Positions 1 to 8,945 of a DNA stretch of 64,000 nucleotides are shown here, one piece after another. The stretch's first letter is position 1. Each line of letters opens with the position of its first letter. Position numbers and translations under genes: made by a program. Below the pieces are notes generated by a model, which was not told the origin of the DNA, did not search any database, and saw only the letters and a list, made by a program, of their open reading frames with translations. The stretch spans positions 39,027,501 through 39,091,500 of the forward strand of contig NC_088915.1 in NCBI RefSeq assembly GCF_963576675.1. The letters run 5' to 3'. This DNA comes from Euphorbia lathyris. Its lineage: Eukaryota; Streptophyta; Magnoliopsida; Malpighiales; Euphorbiaceae.

Positions 1-619
1 ACACATGTGTCACACCCAAGAGCCGGGGGACCATTTTGGCCCGAGTCGAACTATGGCAAAAGTCTTGCAATGCGGCTTTTATTGGCCCACCATGTCCAAA
101 GAATCCCAAGACTTCGTCAAGTCATGTGACGCTTGTCAACGAAGCGGGAACATCTCCCGTAAAAATGAAATGCTCCAACAAGGAATCCTAGTTTGTGAAC
201 TCTTCGATGTTTGAGGGATAGACTTCATGGGACCTTTCCCTAAGTCGCATAACAACGCCTACATTTTAGTGGCCGTTGACTATGTCTCTAAATGGGTGGA
301 AGTCGTTGCCTTGCCCTCAAACGATTCTAAGGTGGTGGGAAAATTCATTAAGAAAAACATTTTACTCGGTTCGGGACCCCTCGGTCTATCATTAGTGATG
401 GTGGTTCCCACTTTTGCAACCGTCAATTCGATCAACTCTTACATAAATACGGGGTTACACACCGAGTATCCACGCCCTACCACCCGCAAACTAGTGGGCA
501 AGTTGAGGTTTCTAACCGAGAATTAAAACGTATTCTGGAAAAAACGGTTAGCACTTCTAGGAAAGATTGGAGCCTAAAGCTCGATGACGCTCTTTGGGCC
601 TACCGCACGACGTTTAAAA
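1..619 (+). pseudogene. Ty3/gypsy integrase, zinc-binding and catalytic core (broken)
   Basis: Integrase inserts the retroelement cDNA into chromosomal DNA. Visible parts are the zinc-binding region (HFGPSRTM and CDACQRSGNI), then the core beginning at about 227 ([16 protein letters not shown]), a second acidic block (ISDGG, around 395) and the glutamate block (GQVEVSNRE, around 500), which together give a D-D-E layout. A TGA stop lies at 212-214, where the family has tryptophan (TGG), and a frameshift near 360 moves the core into another frame. The coding sequence is then cut at 619 by the copia solo LTR and resumes at 2443. The start is off-window, so no start codon can be chosen. Confidence 0.88.
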
Positions 620-2442
620 TGTTGGAGTTTAGTGTCCTAAAGACAATTGTTTTAGGATATTAATATTAATGAATAAATTTTTTATTTGATCATTTGATTA
701 ATCAGATATATAGCATTAAAATGAAACTATATATAAAGGCAAGAATCTTTCATAAAGAAAGTAACCCTAAGTTTATTTAAGTAGTTATAAAGTGTTCATA
801 CAAGCATGAAGTGAGACTGTACTTTATAATAGACCAATAGAATTAAAGTAAACCCAAGTCAAGTGATATGTTATAGGGGTTGGCATATTACTGTTGAGAC
901 TTGCATGTAACAGTGTTTTCTGTCGAGACAGAAAGCTGATCTCACAAGCTTTAGACATTCGGATATCTAGACAGTTACATGGATCCGGTGAAGGAGTTCA
1001 TTAGGATTGGGACCCGACTTGAGATAATAGAATGGATTGATTTATCTAATGTGTCAACTGTTCATCTCATTGGTATTAGTAGGTATAACTAATCCTCAGA
1101 CTCAAACATTCGTTAATTAGTGATTCAGGATTATGGGGTCTGATACTTTGATTCTGTGCGAGCACGATCCAATAGGTGAGAGCCTAGGGTGTGTGAGAGC
1201 AGGGTTGGGTATCACACAAAGTAATTGCAGAATAGTTAATGTCAGATTGAGCATTCGTCACTCCCGGTAAGTGGGAGATATATCCAAATGGCCGCTTGTG
1301 GTGAATTGACTAAAATCCTTGCAAGGTGATACAGCTAAGAGTAGAAATGAACATTTCACTTAACTTATCTTTTCAGAATGAATTCAACCTGTACAAGTAA
1401 AACCGGGCTCTTCGTTATATGTAACCTTGACACATTCTATGGTTATAAGGAATTGACCGACGGTATATAGTTGATGAAGGATCGTATTATACTGCACCTA
1501 ATACAGAAAGGTTAACGTCAGTTATCAACCTGACTTCTTAATTGCTCTGGGGGAATATCATAGGTTCTGCTAGTAACAGCTCGCGACGGTATTCCGTTAT
1601 ATATATGTTGGAATTAATCGTGATGAATAATTTCAAAGGATATATACGGCTAGTGGCAATAAAGAACCTAATGGGTCGCATATGGGACTTGAAATCGGAG
1701 GACGAAAATGTAATTAGTGAGACACAATATAGGGGGCCGAAATTTATATATATTAATTAGGGGATAAATTAATTTGATTAATAATTATAATTTGATTATG
1801 GTTATGAATTAAATTAAAAGATTATCTGATAATATTAATTAGAAGTTTTTATGTGATTGAAACTCTAATTAATTATCCCTAACATTAATTATTAATTTGA
1901 TTAATAATAATTATCTAGATATAATTAGTTATTATTTAGATAATAGTAAAGTGTTTATTTAATTATCTAATTAGGAATCCTATTCCGAATAAGATTCCAA
2001 TTATTTAATTACCTAACACAACTGGGATTAGGGTTTTGAGAAGTCTATAAATAGACTCCCTAACCCCATAATTTCGACACACACAGTAAAAGAGGAGAAG
2101 GAATTGTTCCGTTGTCATCTCGGCTAATTTACTTTATTTCTTACTCATTCTTTGATCTCGTATCGATTTCTGTTAGAGGTAATCATTGCGATTGCTATTT
2201 ATTAAAGGTTGATTACTGATAGTTTTTGTTTTTGTGTTGAATCAAACGTTCGTGGTTCACGAGTTGATAATAACAAGTTGTGGGCACTTCGTTTGCAACA
2301 GTATATAGTTCTTCGATAAATGTATTACTTTCTATCCCTCTTTATGTGAAATAACAATTAACAGATCTTGGAAAAAGGGAAATAGATAAAATAGATAAAA
2401 TTTTATTATTCCGCTATGCTTAGGCTTGTCTATTTTCCTACA
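620..2442 (+). repeat. Copia solo LTR (same family as Copia-A)
   Basis: A single 1823-bp LTR starts TGTTGGAG and ends in CA, with no internal region. It is flanked by a 5-bp target duplication, taaaa, at 615-619 and 2443-2447. It aligns along its length with the 5' LTR of Copia-A (18206-20035), including the TG/CA ends. A TATAAATA box is at 2046-2053. A solo LTR with intact TSDs is the usual product of LTR-LTR recombination that removed the body of the element. It sits inside the integrase of Ath-1. Confidence 0.95.
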
Positions 2443-2923
2443 TAAAACGCCCATCAGAATGTCACCTTATCGATTAGTTTTCGGGAAATCATACCACTTA
2501 CCGGTGGAATTAGAGCATAAGGCATATTGGGCTCTGAAATTTTTAAATTTTGATGTGCAGGTTACAGGGGAACATCGTCTCCTTCAACTCAATGTCCTTA
2601 ATGAACTTCGTCTAGGGTTGTACGAAAATGCAAAACTTTACAAGGAGCGTACGAAAAAATGGCACGACAAGCACGTGCAAATTCGGGAGTTCAACAAGGG
2701 GGACCAAGTTCTCTTATACAACTCCCGTCTCCGTTTTTTCCTTGGAAAATTGAAAAGTCGGTGGTCGGGACCATACACGGTCATCAATGCACACCCATCC
2801 GGAGTGGTAGAAATCCAAGGTCCCGACAACATAATCCAACGAGTGAACGGCCACCGATTGAAAATATACCGAGGCGGAGCCTTCCCACAACATGGCGAAG
2901 CCACACATATCCAGACTCCATGA
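2443..2923 (+). pseudogene. Ty3/gypsy integrase C-terminal part with GPY/F domain
   Basis: This is the continuation of the integrase cut at 619. The reading frame resumes within the target duplication and runs open to a stop at 2921-2923. SPYRLVFGK and [13 protein letters not shown], then GDQVLL and [11 protein letters not shown], give the core end plus the GPY/F chromatin-binding-type domain. These phrases are characteristic of Athila integrases. The ATG at 2426 belongs to the copia LTR end and is not a real start. The stop marks the end of pol; a spacer with inverted modules follows. Confidence 0.88.
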
Positions 2924-3186
2924 GCACGCACGCACGAAAGTCGAGCTACTCTAACTATAAACGTAGCCCCGTTTTGCATTTTCCAAACTTTTTATCTATA
3001 TGTATCATATACGTTTTGCAAATTAATTTTATTTTTCTTTGTGTGTATTTTCATCTTCTTTCAAATTGTTTTCGTTTTCTTTCGGTTTTATCGTTTCGTC
3101 CATTTTTAAATACACACCAAAACGTAAAAAAAAATCATAAAACCCACAATACGAAAAAACAAATCCCATTTTTAATCCAAACATCT

Positions 3187-3371
3187 ACGTGGAGCGTACA
3201 CACCGGTGCGCCTCGCGTAGATGAGCTTCTGAACATTTCCTAGTGCTACAAAGCATGTTACACGGGGCGTACCCCCTACTACGCCCCGCGTGTTCCTAGA
3301 CTTGTAGCATCCTTCGCCAATAAATGACATAATAAAATCACGCGTAGCGTGCCCTATGGCATGCCCCGCGT
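3187..3371 (+). repeat. Module triplet 1: three inverted ACGCGGGGCGT-type modules (Ath-1)
   Basis: Three modules lie at 3187-3218, 3260-3291 and 3340-3371. Each is an 11-bp motif, a 10-bp spacer, and the motif's reverse complement (for example acacggggcgt ... acgccccgcgt). Start-to-start spacings are 73 and 80 bp. Each can fold as a hairpin with a stem of up to 11 bp and a 10-nt loop, though stem mismatches occur. The corresponding triplet in Ath-D (35745-35929) has the same 73/80 spacing. The sequences between modules are less alike than the modules themselves. Confidence 0.9.
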
Positions 3372-3646
3372 ATCCTAGGGGAGTTGCGGACTGCAACTCC
3401 CCATGGCAACTTTCCCTCTTCCCCACACCTCTTTCCCACTTCTCCACTCCACCTCTTCTAACCTCCAATCACCTCCATTCTTTTCAAATTCAAAAATAAC
3501 TTAACCTCCATCCATAATTAATTTTCCCTTTAACCACCACCTTAATTACTCATTAAAACCCATAAAAATTTAAAAACCATTAAAACCCCATAAAAATTAA
3601 AAACATCTTTAAAAAACAAAACAAAATGCTTCAACTCCCGTCTTCC

Positions 3647-3824
3647 ACGCGGGGCGTACCCCCATGCACGCCCCGCGTACTATCCATCCTTCCACCACTT
3701 TTCGGTCAGAGGCCAGAGTACGCGTGGCGTGCTCCCACGCACAGCCCGCGTGCCTTGGCCCTATTGGACCAAAAATTGATCAGGACATGGGATACGCGTG
3801 GCATGGCCCCTTCACGCCCCGCAT
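3647..3824 (+). repeat. Module triplet 2, upstream of third ORF (Ath-1)
   Basis: Inverted modules lie at 3647-3678, 3720-3751 and 3794-3824, with start spacings of 73 and 74 bp. The third has a 9-bp spacer and degenerate arms (ACGCGTGGCAT / ACGCCCCGCAT). The triplet ends 46 bp before a TATA-like box (3870-3877) that precedes the third ORF. Ath-D keeps the same triplet at 36220-36398. Confidence 0.9.
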
Positions 3825-3869
3825 ACCCCCCTGGGAATCCGCAAATTGCCTAGATTCCCACCCCTTCCC

Positions 3870-3877
3870 TATATAAA
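3870..3877 (+). promoter_or_regulatory. Putative internal TATA box for third ORF (Ath-1)
   Basis: The sequence TATATAAA lies 89 bp before the third-ORF ATG (3959). It is followed by a C/T-rich tract with CTCACACTCACTCC-type sequence, resembling a plant Y-patch and initiator region. Ath-D has TATTTATA at 36444-36451 in the same place. Promoter activity is inferred from position and composition only. Confidence 0.45.
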
Positions 3878-3958
3878 CTACCCTATTTCTCCCCCTTCCT
3901 CCCTCACACTCACTCCAACCTCCTACTTCCCTCCTAATCTCACTCACTCCCTCTTACC

Positions 3959-5213
3959 ATGACCCGAAGTAAGCGACCCGCCAATGACCATCCCCCGCGG
4001 TCCACTCGTGTCCGCTCTTCCCGTCCAAACCAAACACAATCACCTCCCCCATCCGAACGCGAGGAAACACCACCTCTTACTTGCCAATACCGTGCCCCCT
4101 TTCATATTCTCACTGAAGGGGAGGCGATCACTAACCAAACTATCTCCTCTTCCACCGTCATGGCTCTCCCCTACATCAACCTCAGCGCGCTCGATCATTA
4201 TGATCTTGGTCGTGTATCGAGGATCGCCTTCGTACCCTTGGATGGCACGACCTTTTTTGTGCATGCCACCACGTGTACCCTTTGTTGGTCCAAGAATTCT
4301 ACACTTCCCTCACTTCCAACGGTGTCCCCGGTGCCACGCTCCTCACCTTTCGCCATTAAAACCAACCCCATTCCATCGACACGGCTTGGATCCGAACCCA
4401 TTTCACCATGCAAACGAATGTCGACATCACCCATTGGCCCACCGATGCCTCTGCTAGCGAATTCTGGAAAACCATAACCGGGTCGGACACTTATGACGTC
4501 TCCAACCTTCACATGGGTAGCATCCGCGATCCCGTCCTCTACCTCCTCCATCTCTACATCAACTACTATTTCTCGGGGAATTCTGAGGCCAACAAGGTCA
4601 ACAAGCTCGAGCTTCTTGCCCTTTATTGTTGCGAGAATGGCCTTACTTTCGACCTCTCCTACCTTGTTACCACCATGCTCCACCAAATGCCCTCACGAAA
4701 GCGTGCCAAACTCGGGTTGGGGCACTTGATTAACATCTATGCTGCCTCCGCTCTTGGCCCCGCCACTCTTGATCGCCTTCCCCACTATGACCCTCGCCCA
4801 TTGGATAAGAATGCCTTCCAAACCCTCAAACGTTGTCCCTCCGGTCCGGGTGAAAGTTCGGGGGCCAGCCAACAACAAGCGGACGACGAGTAGGACTCGG
4901 ACTTTGGCCTCAACTTTAGCCCACCCCCAACCCCGACTTCCAATCGATCTATGCCCGGTTGGAGGTCTTGGAAGGGAACCAAAGGCAAGATCGGGCCCAC
5001 TTCAACTCCCGGTTTGACACCCTCGAGGCCAACGTCGCCACCCATTTCAACACCCTAGAGGCTCATCGCCTCATGGACCAAGCCGCCCTCGCCACTCGCT
5101 TCGACACATTCGAGGCCTAACGGCAAGCGGACCGGGCCAAGTTCGACGCCTTCACCAACACCTTCTTCACCCACTTCAACATTCATGGCCATCCTCCTCC
5201 GTCTCCACCATAA
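3959..5213 (+). pseudogene. Athila third ORF (post-pol, 'putative plant transposon protein' type), broken
   Basis: This ORF occupies the env-like position after pol. The ATG at 3959 starts a basic, Pro/Ser-rich N-terminus, and a frameshift near 4240-4400 moves the main domain to the frame open at 4408-4893. That domain contains FYTTL/GVPGA-type and RDP.L.LLH.YINYYFSG ... LLALYCC ... KRAKLGLGHLI blocks. The same blocks are found in Ath-D, and a related layout occurs in the third ORF of SIRE-3; I associate it with the plant transposon-protein domain often called PF20167. A TAG at 4891-4893 and a further shift precede a C-terminal tail with repeated RFDTLEA heptads (coiled coil). The tail is proline-rich and ends at TAA 5211-5213. 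Its function is unknown. No signal peptide or membrane segment is evident in this copy, so calling it Env is not supported by sequence. Confidence 0.78.
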
Positions 5214-5487
5214 TTTCTTTATGTTTTTATTTTCGGTTTTTATGTTTTTATGATTTTCTGTCCTTGTGTTTTCATTTTTTGTAATTTCTGTGTTTTTACA
5301 TTTCCGTTTTTATGTCTTCCGTTTCTTGTTTTGTTTTTTGTGTTTTTATCGTATTTTATTTTCTTTCGTTTATCTTAATATATATTTCACTTTCCTTCGG
5401 TCTCTATTTGTGTTTTGTTCGTTTATTTGCCCTAACTCGTGGTTTACGTGTTCGATTTTCCTGTTTTTGCATGCATTAATAAGGTTT

Positions 5488-5665
5488 ACATGGAGCGTAC
5501 CCCTATCTACGCCCCGCGTGAACCACCTTGTCCATTAAATAACGAATTTCCACTCGGTCTACGCGGAGCGTACCCCTGTCTACGCCCCGCGTATCCGAGT
5601 CTCTGCCCAAAAATCACATAAAATACACCTCTTACGCGGAGCGCCCTCTTGGGTACGCCTCGCGT
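5488..5665 (+). repeat. Module triplet 3, downstream of third ORF (Ath-1)
   Basis: Inverted modules lie at 5488-5519, 5561-5592 and 5634-5665, with spacings of 73 and 73 bp and 10-bp loops in all three. The triplet lies about 275 bp after the third-ORF stop. Ath-D has a triplet at 37998-38174 with the same 73/73 spacing. In Ath-C (minus strand) one module remains at about 18117-18148, and the next is cut by the Copia-A insertion at 18206. Confidence 0.9.
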
Positions 5666-7140
5666 AAGTACAGAGCTCTAAGGTCCTTGTTTCTCTTTAA
5701 TTCCATCTTTATTTTTCATTTTGTTTTTGTTTTCATTTCTTTTGCGACGTCGTTGGAATACATGTCGTTTTAATCACGCGGAGGGCCATGCAACCCCGCA
5801 CTTACAGTTTGTTTTGCACTACCAAAAACAAAAATAAAAATAAAATAAACAAACATAATTGAACTCATTTATTTGCTCATAAATTACCCAACACACTATC
5901 TTCTACAGACAATAATTAAAAGTTCCGTTATTTGTCGTCAAAGGTAAATACATCGAAACATAAAGGATCGGTTTAATTAAGAAATTTAAGTCTTGATTTC
6001 GAAGTTATGGAATTTATGCAAAGCTAAGGTTTGTACTAAACAAAAGCATTGAGTCCTAACCCACAAGTTATCTCTATAATGAAATTTAAAAAGGCAATAA
6101 AAATGGGATTTTTGAAAATTTTACGAGAATTTGAAAGTACATAATTTAACCCGAAATTCATGTGAGGTATTTTTGAGCCCAAAAGAGTTCGTACGAGAAC
6201 TCTACTTCTTTCACAACATTTCGAGAGCTTTGACTTCACTCAACTCATAGAGTTTGCATCTAATACCGGGTTAAGTACACACTTATTTTGGTAAGAAGGG
6301 TAATAGATGATAAAATGGACCCACTTAGGCTAATTCCTTTCTTAATTATTTTTCTTGTTTTCATAAACCTTTAAGAAGCCCCCTCTAGCCTATTAACCGA
6401 CTTCTTTGCTAAAACCTTTTTAACATTTAACCATTTTTCCTCTTGTTTAAATACCAATAAAATCAATCGCATTGGAATCACCCGAAACGGCCTAACAAGT
6501 AAGCACAATAAATCTCCGAAATCATTTTTTGTGCCGCTCTCAAATAAAGAGAACAAATGAAGCAGAAATAAAGAGCAAAAAGACATTCTCAAGCTCCACC
6601 CGAGCAATTTCAAGTTATATTTTACAAACTTGCTAAGGCCAAAATGAAAAAGCAATGCGATCATCAAAATGGTATTTGGACTCGAGTTTCTAAAAATTAA
6701 CCGTTAAAAAAGCCACCCACATTACAACCCCCCTCCAGGTTCATTTTTAATATTGCCTAAACCATAATATAGGAGGAAAAACACGGATGAAAATGCAAAC
6801 TCAAAGTGACTTCGAGTAAGTACAAAGAAGAGCGCAAAAACACCGGCCCACCAAAGTTTGAGCGTAAGAGTGAAATCCCTTGGTGAGGTACAATCAAGTT
6901 ATCAAAAGATAATCAATCCCCGTTAATATTGCATATTAAGTTTGATCATGGAGGTTTCAAATAAGTTTTGGTCACTCATTCTCTTGCGTAAGTACTTGTC
7001 GAAAACTTTTCGTAAAACCGTCGTTTCGAAATCACGCACTTGGTAAAACCAACCGGAGGTTTGTTTCTCAATTGTCTCAATCCCTTGTCTTTCGATTTTA
7101 TTTACTTGAGGACAAGTAAAACTTTAAAGTCCGAGGAGGT
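5666..7140 (+). other. Ath-1 3' untranslated region
   Basis: This stretch runs from the last module to the LTR and has no credible protein. It is conserved with Ath-D (38175-39648) and, reversed, with Ath-C (16638-18116). The conserved run includes GTCCTAACCCACAAG and a block around 6060-6240. The polypurine tract (AAAGTCCGAGGAGGT, 7126-7140) abuts the LTR. Confidence 0.8.
7126..7140 (+). other. Polypurine tract of Ath-1
   Basis: The purine-rich sequence AAAGTCCGAGGAGGT lies directly before the LTR TG. It primes plus-strand cDNA synthesis in LTR elements. The same sequence precedes the Ath-D 3' LTR (39634-39648) and, reversed, the Ath-C LTR (from 16638). Confidence 0.85.
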
Positions 7141-7375
7141 TGATAGGGACATTTTGTCCCTATCTTTTAGCGTGATTTACGGTTTAATTTTGGACTAAAT
7201 AAGTAAGTTTAATTACAAAAATAATGTGTTTTTATTAAAATAACAAAATAAAAATAAATTTTATGCTTTTGGTTAATTTCCTTTGTTTTTGATTAATTTC
7301 AGAAAAACAAACGTCAAGCTAACTCAGCTCTCGAGAATTGTATTTCGCAGGTACAAGTTAAGGAGTAAAACGCAC

Positions 7376-7928
7376 ACGCGGGGCGTAGAAGCAACCACGC
7401 GGGGCGTAAAACAAGGCCCTCTCAATCATAGAAGACAAAAGACACCACACGGGGCGTCTCCACTTATACGCGGGGCGTACAGGAGCAATTCTTCAATCTA
7501 AAGTTTCAGGAGCTCAGGTACACGGGGCGTTCTCCAAGCCACGCGGGGCGTCAAAGGCATGATTCAAACCATTAAACTTCAGAGGCTCAACCACGTGGGG
7601 CGTACGCCAACCTACGTGGGGCGTACGCCAACCTACGTGGGGCATAATTATGACAACAGGTCTGAATCTGATCCACACGTAGGTTAATTATCAACGAAAT
7701 GGGCAAACACGCGGGGCGTCTGCCTGTCCACGTGGGGCGTGGTTCAAATAACAAGACTGAATCTGATCCACATGCCAGAAATTATCAACGGAATGGGCAA
7801 ACACGCGGGGCATCTGCCTGTCCACGCGGGGCGTGTTTATGACATCAGGCCTGAATCTGATCCTCATGCAGGAAATTATCAACGGAATGGGCAAACACGC
7901 GGGGCATCTGCCTGTCCACGCGGGGCGT
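7376..7928 (+). repeat. LTR array of direct ACGCGGGGCGT modules (Ath-1)
   Basis: Motif copies start at 7376+7397, 7447+7468, 7520+7541, 7593+7614+7635, 7709+7730, 7803+7824 and 7897+7918. Partners in each group are 21 bp apart (11-bp motif plus 10-bp spacer), all in the same orientation. Groups are 71-73 or 94 bp apart, apart from one 116-bp step after the triple. The spacers are diverged repeats sharing CAGGAGCTCA-like and GGAATGGGCAAAC-like phrases, so the array looks like an old 73/94-bp tandem repeat in which the motif stayed conserved. It ends 65 bp before the TATA box. Confidence 0.92.
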
Positions 7929-7992
7929 GTTATGGGAAAACTGCAGAAATAATGTAACTAGTGTATTTACTATTCTACCCCCGAGCTTGATG

Positions 7993-8000
7993 TATAAATA
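7993..8000 (+). promoter_or_regulatory. LTR TATA box (Ath-1)
   Basis: TATAAATA is followed by AGAGTGATTAGCACTCATTT. The same box and downstream sequence occur in the Ath-D LTRs (32809-32816 and 40379-40386) and reversed in Ath-C (16009-16016). It is the likely Pol II core promoter of the element. Confidence 0.75.
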
Positions 8001-8945
8001 AGAGTGATTAGCACTCATTTCAGGATTCAATTTTCTATGTACTAAAGTTCCCCACACCTTGAGAGCTTGTATAATCCTCCCGTTACTCCGTCGAAGTTCA
8101 GTTCCATCCGTATTCACCAAGCTCGAAAGTTCCACCTCCAAGTCCTAAGAGACGACTTTGAGTCTGGTTAGCTAGTCCTAAGGGCCGATTCTTCTTCCCT
8201 TTCTACTCGTTAATTAGCTTGTACTCTTTCTATGTACTAGGCTTGGTTGTATTCCGTATTATCGCATTTCATATTTATAATATATGATTTCCAATTCCGT
8301 TTTCACTATACATGTTATTACTTATTGCTTGCTTTGATACTTATAATTGATTATTGTGTAGGTCGTTTACGAGCTCCGAAATCTATTAGGAATCACATAG
8401 GTGTTGCCTTACCGGAGTTGACAATCCAGAAACCGTAGGAATTGACGAGCCACGAAACTTACGGGCCCTAGTTTCTTATCCTAAGAATTAGAGTCGCCTT
8501 AAAGGGAAATCACGACCCTAGAACCTCACGGAGTTGTTCGGTCTATAAATAGTCGTCTTTGCAAGAGTAAATCATTAATCGTATATGTTTCGTGTTGTTT
8601 GTCATATGTTATAACTTATCATTATCTGTATCACTCGAAAATGGCTTAAAATACATGAAAATTGTCTCACCCATAGTTTAGGAGTAGTTTATAGTCGTCA
8701 CCAAACTCAAGTCTAAAGTATTCACCGCTTAGATAACGTGTAAAACCGAGTAGTTTAATACTTGTAGATATAAATCTCGTGGATTCGATACCCGGTCTTA
8801 ACCGGATTATTACTTGATACGACGGGGTATACTTGCCCCTACGTAGTAGCATCTAGTAGAGTTAAAGCACTTAGAAAGATCATATCCATAACCCTAGCAC
8901 ACACTTATCATCATTATATTTTACCGCTCTACCGGATACTCATCA

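Larger units (their letters stand above)
2924..3958 (+). other. Ath-1 spacer between pol and third ORF
   Basis: About 1 kb with no credible coding sequence. It holds two triplets of 32-bp inverted modules (listed separately), an A-rich stretch around 3485-3625, a TATA-like box at 3870-3877 and a pyrimidine-rich leader (3880-3955) before the third-ORF ATG. Ath-D has the same layout at 35444-36539. Open frames here in other phases are GC-rich by-products of the modules. Confidence 0.75.
1..8945 (+). mobile_element. Ath-1: Athila-type Ty3/gypsy element, 5' part off-window
   Basis: The order is integrase, long spacer, third ORF, 3' untranslated region, polypurine tract and LTR, as in Athila-lineage gypsy elements. 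The integrase C-terminus carries the Athila-like stretch [12 protein letters not shown] solo copia LTR (620-2442) interrupts it. The right LTR ends at 8945 in ATCA, and the next base resumes minus-strand copia integrase sequence (Copia-B), so this element is inserted in that gene. Its left end, gag, protease and RT are outside the window. The coding regions are broken, so it is non-autonomous as it stands. Confidence 0.9.
7141..8945 (+). repeat. Ath-1 3' LTR
   Basis: An 1805-bp LTR starts TGATAGGGAC and ends in ACTCATCA (inverted TGAT/ATCA ends). It holds the direct-module array (7376-7928), then TATAAATA at 7993-8000 and a long transcribed region. It aligns with both LTRs of Ath-D and with the reversed LTR of Ath-C. 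The flank at 8946 is Copia-B integrase; the matching left TSD lies off-window. Confidence 0.93.

Noticed and set aside
2638..2979. Minus-strand open frame opposite the integrase C-terminus
   Set aside because: The plus strand carries clear integrase motifs; the reverse frame has none.
4198..4686. 162-codon minus-strand open frame
   Set aside because: Mirror of the Ath-1 third ORF in GC-rich sequence; same reasoning as for 36624-37463.
5266..5538. Phe/Leu-rich frame resembling a membrane protein
   Set aside because: Produced by T-rich noncoding sequence after the third ORF; Ath-D lacks a matching frame.
7376..7928. Regularly spaced short repeats resembling a CRISPR array
   Set aside because: The repeats are 11 bp, group in 21-bp pairs, sit in a plant LTR next to a TATA box and have related, not unique, spacers. 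No cas genes exist here.
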